Positions 12,141 through 62,128 of a DNA stretch of 64,000 nt are shown in pieces. The DNA is from Littorina saxatilis (taxonomy: Eukaryota; Mollusca; Gastropoda; Littorinimorpha; Littorinidae): contig NC_090247.1 in assembly GCF_037325665.1 (NCBI RefSeq), positions 28,029,359 to 28,093,358 on the forward strand, written 5' to 3'. The position numbers were made by a program, and so were the translations under genes. The notes beneath the pieces were generated by a model. That model saw only the letters and a list, made by a program, of their open reading frames with translations, was not told the origin of the DNA and searched no databases. Numbering within the stretch: position 1 is the first letter of the stretch; every line of letters starts with the position of its first letter.

Positions 12141-12925
12141 GTTTCTTTCTTTCTTTCTTTATTTGGTGTTTAACGTCGTTTTCAACCATTCAAGGTTATA
12201 TCGCGACGGGGAAAGGGGGGAGATGGGATAGGGGAAAGGGGGGAGATGGGATAGAGCCACTTGTCAATTGTTTCTTGTTCACAAAAGCACTAATCAAAAA
12301 ATTGCTCCAGGGGCTTGCAACGTAGTACAATATATGACCTTACTGGGAGAATGCAAGTTTCCAGTACAAAGGACTTAACATTTCTTACATACCGCTTGAC
12401 TAAAATCTTTACAAACATTGACTATATTCTATACAAGAAACACTTAAAGGCATAGAAAGCTGATGAATATACACGCTAATTGCTTTACCCAGAGCTGGAG
12501 ACAGACTAAATTAAGTTCCCTGCAAAATATTGTGGTCTAGGAGCCCTTAAATGTTGAGATATTTGAATTTTTATTTTGATCTAGATGGTCCTATTTATAG
12601 ATTTGGCAACACATGTAACGTTGATGCAAGGGAGCTAACACCGCGGCTTTGTTGACATCCTCACTTTTTCAGAGGCTAGAACAAGCTGTAATGCATGTAT
12701 TATGGTCCGCGCATGGTGACATATCGTCATTATATGGTCTTATGGTGCGTTTGACATCGATTGTGGGCAAACTACACTTTGTAAACACGGGAGTGCGTTA
12801 GTATGCCTTTAACAAGGGTAAAAGGAGAAACAGAACCGTTAGTCGCCTCTTACGACATGCTGGGTAGCATCGGGTAAATTCTTTCTCGTCCCAACCAATA
12901 TGGGACTCCCCCTAACCCGCGGGGG
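12141..12925 (-). mobile_element. SINE-like retroposon interrupted by a TTAA MITE
   Basis: Same family as 6318-6703, with a long TTTC tail at the left end. The copy is split at its own TTAA (12444) by a 361-bp element. A short direct duplication of the GGGGAAAGGGGGGAGATGGG block is also present (about 12209-12252). Flanking TATTACATGTTTC and TATTACCTGTTTC form a 13-bp target duplication with one mismatch. Confidence 0.75.
12448..12808. mobile_element. TTAA-inserted MITE nested in the SINE
   Basis: The ends are AGGCATA...TATGCCT, flanked on both sides by TTAA. Removing 361 bp restores the SINE sequence found in the other copies (CACTTAACAAGGG), so both borders are exact. TTAA duplication points to piggyBac- or Kolobok-type mobilisation. 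The terminal AGGCAYA resembles the larger element at 15369. Confidence 0.8.
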
Positions 12926-12930
12926 GATAT

Positions 12931-14247
12931 TACCTGTTTCCTTGTGTATCAATTGAACATTGGATTTCTCTTCTTTGAGCCATGTGACGTCAGAGGCCGA
13001 CTAAAAAACATATGAAGGCTGCTTGGCCGCAAGACTACAAAAGAGAGCATGCATGTTTGTGTGCGTTCAATCATAAAAAAATCAGAGGAATTCTAACTAA
13101 AATGGATCGATACGAAAATTGTATTTGTATTGTATTGTATTTTTGACTAAAATATGACATACAAATTTGACACTGATCTTGACAGTCATGCATTTAGCGT
13201 GGTCTCGTTAAACTGGCTGTCTGGATCTGTGTAAAATGACATGTTTTGGTCAAAAACACAAATAACATATTATCTGCCTTTTTTGTTCCGTTGCAGGTCT
13301 ATAAATTATCTAAAATAGTTGTGATTGGTACTGCATGTAAGTGAATCTTACAGTATCCCGAATAACAATTACAGAACATCAAAAATATTGCAAGTATAAT
13401 AATGAACTATTAAAGACCTACTTAATACTCCCATTTATCAAACCATGATGTTCCTTGCAATGTTTTAGACTGAACAAACTGTGACAAGCGATGCAATGGG
13501 ACGAATAAAACAGCATCAGAGAAAATGCTCCTTATGAGAGATAAAAGTTCTGAAGGATAAAAACTTTCAGCAGCAAAACATGTGTGATGTGGTCAATACA
13601 TTTTCAAAGCAGTGTGGTTAAATTCTTCCAGGTAAGTACAAACAACAAAAAATGTCTTAATTTCATGTGTATAGGCAAAAATCTGGTTCAGATCATATTG
13701 AGAACAGGTTCAATTCAATTCCAGTCATTCTAAACAGTTGAACATACACAGGGGTAGAGTCATATTAGTTCTGATATACTCAGCCGCCAGAAGATCCACA
13801 ATATTTTACATTCGCAAGCTAAGATGCATATTCAATTCAAACTCTTAAATACAAAACAGTCATTTAAATATTTTAAAATTTGACAAGAATACATAGTACT
13901 ACCAGTACCAGAAATACAATAACAGAGATATTTCACTCAATCAATCCTACAAGTGAATGCCTAACAATTCTCAGAATGGGAAAAGTAAATCAAAAGCAGA
14001 CAAGCAAGCATAGAAGCAACCTTACGAACACTTTTCACAGAAAAGCACACACACCATGCAACAAGCTCAGATACATATTCAGCTAAATCAGAATACAATT
14101 TATGCTGAAAACCTGAGAGACAAGTTTGACATTTCATCACATAAGCTACTCTCACTCTGACAAATATGGGCAGTGTCTAAAGCTTCTATACAAAGCAAAC
14201 AAAATAAAGAAAGAAAGAACAAAACTTTAAGCTATACAAGAAATCTA

Positions 14248-14309
<62 letters not shown>

Positions 14310-14460
14310 TCAAAAGTCTAGTAAGCATATGTTTATACATGTACAGTAACCTGAATAACATAAAAAAAATAATCATTCCAAAGTAAAGTATACATTTTTA
14401 TTCAAGGAGGTAACATAAATATTTAATTACTGTTATACACAGAATATGATTTGTATGCAA
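12931..14460. other. AT-rich non-coding DNA with a CA microsatellite
   Basis: (CA)n lies at about 14250-14306. I see no supported gene or transposon in the rest. Confidence 0.5.
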
Positions 14461-14505
14461 AACAAGAGGCGAAGCCATCAAGGCTCACGTAAGAAATCGA
14501 CAAAC

Positions 14506-14548
<43 letters not shown>

Positions 14549-14852
14549 GCATCTAGGTGAAACTGTGCAAGAAAGCGAGACACTAGATCTAGATCTGTCT
14601 GTCTGCATGTAGCCTACTTACAGGGACACGACTGCCAACTAGTCTCGGCCCGCTCAAAATAATAATGACCGAGACTTTCAGTACTTCCTTCGCGTGACTC
14701 TAACCCTCTTACCTCATAATGTGACGTCAATGTAATGTGACGTCTTCAAATGTTAGAGTTTCTACCACAGACATACACACGCACGCACGCACATACGCAC
14801 GCACGCACAGACAGACAAAGTTACGATCGCATAGGCTACACTTACGTGAGCC
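14461..14852 (-). mobile_element. Helentron-like element, GGCTCACGTAAG family, copy 1
   Basis: Read on the minus strand it starts GGCTCACGTAAGTGTAGCC (self-inverted). It carries a GTGCGT/TG-rich tract and a body with two TGACGTC-type motifs. It ends in CTTACGTGAGCC, a GGCTTCGCC hairpin and CTTGTT. The copy at 21449 is in the opposite orientation and closely similar apart from microsatellite length. Confidence 0.7.
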
Positions 14853-15364
14853 AAAAAAGGAGCATCTTCAGACAAATCAGGCGATCCCAAAACGTATAAA
14901 TAAAAGAAATTGCAAAACTGCATGTTGTAAAATAATTCCTCTACACCAACCTCAGTTAACATCTTTGTCATGAAACTGCTTAAATGCTTTTGTACTCTGT
15001 GGAGGCAAGACAAAGTAAAATCAATATGTATACTAAATATGAAAAAATCCCACCTGGTACATGCCGGTACTGTTCAATACCATAAAAAAGAAAAAGAATA
15101 TCAATTCAACACTTCCACTTTTTACCGTTGCTGCTACATTAAAACAACAGTATAATATGCTCACTTCAGCTTTACAGAACTTTGATATAGGAATAATCCA
15201 ACATGTTCATACAAACTTTGAATTATATTAATTCTATCTACACTCATGCAATCACTCCTATTGTTCAAATATATAAATTAGATCGATATACATAGCGTCA
15301 CAAAGACACAGACCATTATTTCTTCCAACAGTATGAGATAATATTGTGTGAGCATTATCAATAC
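14853..15364. other. AT-rich non-coding DNA
   Basis: Nothing recognisable. Confidence 0.4.
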
Positions 15365-15368
15365 TTAA

Positions 15369-16175
15369 AGGCACAGTAAGCCTCCCGTAAACCATCACAG
15401 ATACTGTCAGGCTTTTACACACAGTACAAACACCCTTCCATTTGAACGCTCACCAAACAGGAACATCCTAGGTGCCCTACGTAAAGAGCGAGCAATTTTC
15501 AAAGAATTTATTTTTGGTGGTTTATCTTACCCCTGAGCCATCGTGAACCCGTGTGATCCAGTTTCCCTTTTTCACAATGCAGTCGTCAGTTTGTAATTTA
15601 AATGCGGCTCGCTGTGAGCTTATCTGCAATAGCACGTTATTATGTACCTCTGACTTTTTACGAAACAAACGAACGTGGTTCATAAGAACTCTAGCGATGG
15701 CTTTTGACTGCCTATAAACCGCCGTCTGCTACGAAAACCACGACCTTGTGTGACCCTGCTTCCGGGCTTTTCTTTTTTCAAACTTTCAAAACTTCGAATT
15801 GTACTGATCTTGTCTTGATGAAAAAAGAATTCTTTTATGATTTAAGAATGTTTGTGTAACAAGCTGTCAATTTATTATTTAGATTTTAAAAGTTAGGTCT
15901 AGCGCCAAAACGCACCACGGTCCGATTCATTCTGATAATCATCGCTCCACGGCTATCGCCAGTTGAAGGGAAGCAACTAATTTTTGACCTGAGTTCAGGA
16001 TGGGTCCGATTGAGATGGAGACAATCCGAAAAATTAATTCTTTGAAAATTGCTTGCTCTTTACGTAGGGCACCTAGGATGTTCCCGCTCGGTGAGTGTTC
16101 AAATGGAAGGGTGATTGTACTATGTGTAAAAGCCTGACAGTATCTGTGATGGTTTACGGGAGGCTTACTGTGCCT
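15369..16175. mobile_element. MITE with about 140-bp TIRs and TTAA duplication
   Basis: Left arm starts AGGCACAGTAAGCCTCCCG; right arm ends CGGGAGGCTTACTGTGCCT. TTAA flanks both ends (15365-15368 and 16176-16179). The arms match with few differences for about 140 bp, to near AAAGAATTT and AATTCTTT. The unique centre of about 500 bp shows no transposase. Terminal AGGCACAG resembles the AGGCATAG of the nested element at 12448. Confidence 0.85.
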
Positions 16176-16179
16176 TTAA

Positions 16180-18536
16180 CAATTTAGTAAAACAATTAAC
16201 TTTTCAGTAATAATGTGTCAAAACAATTAACTGTCCTGTTCTGAAACAGCAGAATTTAAACCTTACAAAAAGAAGCATTTGCACTGAGTATAGCTCTGTT
16301 TAACACAAAATCTCAAACCGGTGAGAACTTTGTTCTCAGTTATTATACAGAAACTTAAATTTCCTTTTGTGCAAATTCTGGTAAAAAAAATGGTACAAAA
16401 CCAATGTTATACTTATGCTCATTCGTTTCTGAGCAAGAATAATTCCTGAGAATTTTCTTTCATAATAATCATGACAACTTCATACAGTGTTTAAAACCTG
16501 AGCAAATCAGCAACTAAACTCATGTACAATTGGGCTTTAATTTACACCAAAAACCAAAAATCAGAATGCAGAACATAATTACACTGCAACTTTTTTTCAA
16601 GTCAACGAAAGATAAACTAGATGTCGAAACACTGTGAAAAACAAAAATTAATTGGTATGAGTGACACATAACTTTTGCATTTAAACAGCAAAATGTTTCA
16701 AACCACACAGACGAACAAACAGACAGTCTTCTAAAATGGTACCAGCTTAATTCACAAGATCAAAATTACAAGATCAAGTTTACAAGATCACAAGATTTTA
16801 TTTAGCCCAGTGTGGTAAAACATAAGGAATATGCAGAGCCTAACAAAAGTGTCTGTATCTCTCAAACTATTGGGAATTTTTGATAGAGTCTTCATGAAAT
16901 CCTCAAGCACCATAGAACCTTCCCAACTACCATTTTTTTAAAAGAATTAAACACGGAATTGTATTGTGTTGATCCCTAATCCAATACAGTGGGTTCATGT
17001 GCACGACCCATATTTTGCAAAGACGTTGTAAAAAGTGTATCCCTGTTCGTATGGTGTGGGTCGTGTATGACCCATACTTTTTACGTTGAATCCTTGGTTA
17101 GAAAGTATGGGTCAAACACGACCCACATCATCTGGACTGTGAAGTACAAAGCATGATCTAGTTTAGGTTAAACAAAAAGATTTCTTCGAAAGCAGTAAAA
17201 CTTAAATCAGTTTTAAAATCTAAAATGAATGTAAAACAAGCCTTTATGTGTGCTCCATCCTTGATAGTAAAATTAAAACAATAAAAACATATACATTCAT
17301 CACACACAACAAAATCTTTATGCCCTGCGATGAAGAGATGTTTTTCAAGGATTCTTAAAACCTTTCAATAATGAAGTAACAAAATGAATTATCAATACTC
17401 TCAACAAACACCAAATTCTTTTCAGATTCATCCACTCTCACACACTTTACACTCACTCTCCAAATCCACATCAGATTAAAAATAATAAATAATCTTTCTA
17501 ACTACACAGAACAGACTACCAGCAGTTTGGGTGCATAAAGGAACAGCTCCATAATTATGCATTATGTCTGCCCCTCAAATCATGATATGTGCTAGTTGCA
17601 AGGGAAGTTTACCAGATCAGCATATATTACAATTCTGATAGACACATGGAGGAATTGGGGATTGTGATTGGATAGTCTCACACAGCCCTATTTCGATGAT
17701 ACATGTAATTCTATACTTCTACGGAAGTCGTTCAATTTCTTTTATATAATACAACAACAAACCACAAGTGGTGTTCTGTTTCAACTCGAGCAGACGGTCT
17801 TTCCTTTGCTATCATACAATCGAAGATATGCAATTCTACTTACCAACTGTAAAGATGATTATAAATTACCCTCATCTGCTTACTTTCCGACAAAACAAGA
17901 CAAACATATACAATGAATGACCTTGTACACAACAAAATCAGTCTCCGAACTGAGAAAGTGGTACGTTACCACTTTCTCAAGTCTGTGAGACAAGCTTGAG
18001 TGTTTACCTAACTTCAAAATGTAGTTTCGGTAAGTCAAAATGGAAAAACAAACCACAAAAAGATTAACTTTCTTGCTCTTCCGCGTTGTTAGTTTGTTTT
18101 TGTTTCATTTTCAAGCAAAAAATATCAAACTTGACGTTGCGTTGAGAATGAATGCCACTGTGTTGTCTGGCTGTGAGAGGGCAGTACTGTTATGCAATAA
18201 ACATGCGCAAAGAAAGTCTGTCTGCTTTTGTCAGAAACCAACCGCATCAAAGTAAAGATGTACAATTTGCAAGTCAGTAACCCCACATCTAGGTCAAAAT
18301 AGCAATATAAATGCTATCATGTTTTAAAAGTGAAGATAGGGTCCGAAAGTTTGACTCCAACAAGTATAATATGCTTCAACTCATATTCTACTTGGTCTCG
18401 TCAAAATATCCGACCCTATCGCCACACTAAAAACACGATAGTTATTAACATTCTGTCCTTGATCAAGACTTTTTTTTCTCCAAAACTTAACACAATTGAA
18501 TTCTTTCTCTCTTGTTATCACTCACAAACACACACA
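16180..18536. other. AT-rich region downstream of the ENPP gene, with one strong hairpin
   Basis: Apart from the hairpin at 17051-17131 (listed separately) there is no recognisable feature. Part may be 3' UTR of the minus-strand ENPP gene, but I could not fix a polyadenylation site. Confidence 0.45.
17051..17131. repeat. Hairpin with two 30-bp arms
   Basis: Arms 17051-17080 and 17102-17131 are inverted and match at 28 of 30 positions, with a 21-base loop. Each arm also contains an inner near-palindrome (GGGTCGTGTATGACCC). A third partial copy of the motif (ACGACCCATATTTTGC) lies just upstream near 17000. It could be a small foldback element or a structured RNA; the sequence does not decide. 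Confidence 0.6.
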
Positions 18537-18800
18537 CAGAAAGACACACCCACACAACTCTATTACACACACACCCACACAACTCTATTACACACACACC
18601 CACACAACTCTATTACACACACAGACACTCACCCACACAACTCTATTACACACACACCCACACAACTCTATTACACACACACCCACACACCCACACAACT
18701 CTATTACACACACACTCACACAACTCTATTACACACACACACACACAACTCTATTACACACACACCCACACAACTCTATTACACACACAGACACTCACCC
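18537..18800. repeat. Minisatellite of about 22 bp next to the ENPP stop codon
   Basis: About nine to ten tandem units of CACACCCACACAACTCTATT with two longer variants containing GACACTCAC. It begins about 40 bp past the stop codon of the minus-strand ENPP gene, so it should fall in that gene's 3' UTR, where it would read as GU-rich RNA. Confidence 0.8.
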
Positions 18801-18836
18801 AAGCATGCACAAACACACTCACAATTTTTACAGACG

Positions 18837-27851
<9,015 letters not shown>

Positions 27852-28051
27852 CCGGGCTGTTCGCTTCGCCAGATGGCAACTTCTCTTGGTGGCTGTACTT
27901 TTCGAATGAAAGGAAGAAAGCAAATCGTGGAAACAGCAGGGGGTAAACGAAAGTTCCTGCGTAGTCAAGAGTGTTTGAGGAAGCGTCATGCAACGGAAGC
28001 AAAACAAAAACCTCACGAGACCGGAAGAGTATCTTTTCCCCACACTTTTAC

Positions 28052-29490
28052 AGAATAATTAAAATTAACTAATCTTGATGGTAAATTTAATTCAAATAAA
28101 TAGAAAACCCAGATCATTATAAACAAACACTAAAAAATGTATTTTCATGCACAATTCTTCCTTGGTGTTTTGATTGCGAGGACGTTCATTGGCATTTGGG
28201 ATAAAGTCTGGTAAACAGATTACCCGAGTTGAAGACCTTGGAGTAATCTTCCGTGAAATCTCTTCTGTACAGAGTTATCGCTCGCTGGTCCGTCTCTGTG
28301 TGCACACTGTCCGTGCCCGGGCAATTATTAAATATAACGTGGTTTTCGTTCAGCGGTTTTACGCTGCGGGCCCATAATTATAGGAGGATGTCTGCTTTAA
28401 ATTCACACTCGAACAAAGGGGCAGGGGAGGGGAGAGAAACGTGTACCTCATGTTATAAGCTGAGATCATGGCTGTATTCAGATTGTGGTAGCAAACCTAA
28501 GCTTTGGTATGCATTTTAAAGTAGCATTGGTTTTATCCCTTCTTCTTTTGTTTCTTTTGTTATCCTGTCACTCAGTTTGAGCATGTTTTCTCTTTCGTTC
28601 GTTCTCATTGTTGTTGTTTGTTTGATTATCTTTGTTTTGATTTGTTTCTGTGTGTGTTTATGTGTTTGGTTTTGTGTGTGTGTGTACATGTGTGTGTGTG
28701 TGTTTTCCCCCCTTTTCTTTTTTTGTTTTCTCCCCCCCCCCCTTTTTATGAGTGTGTATTACTTTTAGTCTGTATGCCTGTGCCCTTGACATCATCCAAC
28801 CACTTCTCTCCCCCTTTCATTCATTTCCGCTCCAAGAGTTCCTTCCCTTTTTTGCATGTTTCCCCTCCATTTTCTTTCAAACCTTGTTCGTTCCGTGTTG
28901 CGTCTGCTTTTTGTTGTCTTTTGTGTTCTTGTTTTTCCTGATGAAGCTTCCAGAAGCGAAAATTCATTATCGTCTTGTGTCGTCTTTGTATCGGTGAGTA
29001 CAGTAATCCTTTGTTTTTTAACTTTGTTTTGATTCGTTTTTGAGAATACCACTAAAAAGTAAATTTTCAAGTAAAAAGAAATCAGAACGCCTACGTTTTG
29101 AAAAAAAGAAAATCAGCAACAACAAAAAGTTCATAATAAATTTTGACTGAGAAGAAGAGAGGAAAAATAACCAAAGAAAGGAATATGCCATGGCGCCAAT
29201 CTTTCAGTTTGTAGGATACGTAAATCTAAACTCAAGTATCTGTGTATCTCTCAGTAAATGGGCTAGTTAGTTTATATGTAGATCCTTTCACGGATACTGG
29301 ATATATTAGTTATTACCCTTTTTATGTACAGTGACATGTGACTGCTGCTAGTTGGAGTAGTCTTGTTTTGAAACAAATTTCAATAGAAAATGTTTGCAAC
29401 ATCACCTGTGTTAATCAGCAGGTGGCTAGTAATCTTTGATTTCAAGGGCTAAACTACATAATTCCTCAGAATATACTTATTCTAATTCTT

Positions 29491-29553
<63 letters not shown>

Positions 29554-30509
29554 TCAGTATCAAACACTTCTATACACATGCAATACAACACTGCATCACT
29601 TCTACTAGTGCCTGCACAAATAATAATAATCTAATACACAAACCAACAACAGATAAAGTCCAAAACTTTAATAAACATTTGACCAAAAAAACAACAGAAG
29701 GTTTTGGAATGTAAAATTCTTCTATACACATATCACAGTACTCATAAAGCTTTGGATATTAAATTAGTTCACCATTCAACATGTGAAAAAGTCTCTCCAA
29801 ATAAATATAAAGCTGTTATTACTAGCATTTCCTTTTTATTCAAACTGACAAAGATTCATAAATAAAAATGTTGGTTTCAAGTTTAATGCTGAAAGTAAAG
29901 TCTAACTTTATTGCTTACTGGCACATGTACAAGGGCAGAAAATGTTAACAATGACAATTTGCCCACAAGATTTTGGCAATCTCACAAACATTCAAACATT
30001 AATTTTAAATTATGGTTTTATTATATTTTTAACAAAATCTTTTGCAATGGTTTTCAGCTTTAAAAACATGTACTAAAGTGAGACACATACATGGTATATT
30101 CTTTGTTTGACTGTACATCAACATGGAAATTCTCAACAAATGATATGTACACTGTATAAAACCAGGGTGCTTTATGATGTCTGCAGAGAACATTTGGAGT
30201 TTTGTTCATGCCTTCTATGGTATGCCTTAACTTAGAGATATTTTCCGACATTTTTCTATTACAATGATCACAGGGCTTAAATGCATACATACTTATGCAA
30301 ACCAAAGACAGATGAGGTATGATTTGAAACTGTGATTTAAAAAAAAAAATTTACATTTAAAAAAAAGTAGCCTCTGTCATTTTACTTTGCGATAAACAAC
30401 CTCGTGAAGATTCGACTGGATAGCTTTCAATGAAGCCGAACAGTCCAGTTTGGAAAAGTCCACAGCCCTGACTGAATTATGAATGTTTCTATTTTCTGAG
30501 CTATTCCTT
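28052..30509. other. Intergenic spacer between AK9 and ENPP
   Basis: It should hold the ENPP promoter and 5' UTR, but no core promoter motif is convincing. A T/C-rich stretch with a poly-C run lies at 28540-28960 and a (CA)n tract at about 29489-29551. No further gene is visible. Confidence 0.5.
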
Positions 30510-30515
30510 TTTATT
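30510..30515 (-). promoter_or_regulatory. Possible AK9 polyadenylation signal AATAAA
   Basis: An exact AATAAA on the minus strand lies about 136 bases past the AK9 stop codon, a plausible distance for a short 3' UTR. AATAAA is common by chance in DNA this AT-rich. Confidence 0.4.
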
Positions 30516-30650
30516 TACTTTCTTCCCATTGCCTCTACCAACAGGCAGAACTAGTGAAATTCAGTTTGTGGTGTTCAGCATGTCCAGCACAAATAAAGCA
30601 CAATGAAATTAAAAAAAAAAGAATTATCACAGATTTTTCTAACAAAATAT

Positions 30651-60922
<30,272 letters not shown>

Positions 60923-61118
60923 CTGTAAAAAAAACCACAGACTTTTGTGGTTAAAAGAGTGAGAAAAGAAAAGTAGAAGTGAAAGAGCTTGAGCTTTGAT
61001 AAGTATGTTTAGGTGGGACCCGTGTGTACCTATATGCATGCATCTGTTAACCTGCCTCTGGGTTTGTCTGTTTGTTTGTGTGTGCATACAGATTCCCAAA
61101 AGGAATGGAGATACGTAA

Positions 61119-62126
61119 ATCGAAAATTTTAGTAGTAAATTTTCATTTGATTAATATACTTACCCAACTCACATATAGCAATTTACTTCAGTCTAGTGCT
61201 AGAACGCTGCATCGCATCACCTTGGTAACAAGGGAGGCAACTCTTAAAAAAAAGAGCTACCTTGACCCATAAACAGGACAAAGTCATGTGACTTCCTGAC
61301 CTTGCCGCCATATTGTAATCATTCGCACGAAGGCGCAGAAAAACTTCCCTCTTTTTTTTAGAACAACCCCACTAGCGGGGAAGGTGGGAGGGAATTAACT
61401 ATGTGAGTTGGGTAAGTATATTAATCAAATGAAAATTTACTACTAAAATTTTCGATTAAATTACATCTTAACCCAACTCACATATAGCAGATTGCTAATA
61501 AAGGTGGTGGGAAAAAACACTCACTTCAAACAGCAGGCAAGACTTGGCCCGCCGCTACCAGGGCTGGCAGGGAATTACTGCCGTCCTGTCGCGTACTGGC
61601 AACATCCCGCAGGTAGAAGTTGATAAAGATGTCCTGTGATCTCCAGTATGCAGCATCGAGGACTTCCGCCAGCCTTCCTGAGCGAAGAACTGCCAGCGAA
61701 GAGGCCCACGCCCTGGCTTCATGTGTTCTTGCAGAAGTCAGAGGAAGGACAGCATGTCCAACCCCCTCCTGTCTGTGCCACCATGCGTACGCTTGCTTAA
61801 TCAGCGTAGCAATCCATCTAGCCAAGGTTACCCGAGACACGTCCTTACTCCTTATCGTGTTCATGGAGATAAAGAGCAATTTTTGATGTCTAGACCTGAT
61901 GGGCGCTGTGCGAGCCAAATAACTGGACAGTAAACCAGGTCCGGGTCTTCTGGAGCAAGAACCCGACTTAAGGGAGGGATCTGAACGATGGGGGAGGCTA
62001 GACCAGGCTTTTGATTCTTAGCAAGAAATTCCGGTCTGAATCTTAAAGTAAGTGAACCATCGCTTTCAAGAGAAATGTCTTTAGACAGACCTAAAAGGGC
62101 ATGCACCTCACTGCCTCTACGGGCAG
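61119..62126 (-). mobile_element. DIRS-like retroelement, third copy, cut by a DNA transposon (fossil)
   Basis: Right outer end at 61119 (ATCGAAAATTTTAGTAGTAA), right inverted repeat to about 61330, internal complementary region at about 61395-61500. Tyrosine-recombinase C-terminal parts lie at about 61526-62126 (TARRGSEIHALLGL; THEARAWASSLAVL with the His-x-x-Arg pair; INFYLRDVAS with the likely catalytic Tyr). A pogo-like element enters at 62127; the rest lies beyond the window or is lost. Broken, with few breaks in what is visible. Confidence 0.8.
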
Positions 62127-62128
62127 TA

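Noticed and set aside
28577-28997. Short plus-strand frames with hydrophobic runs
   Set aside because: They come from a T/C-rich low-complexity stretch; the hydrophobicity is a composition effect.
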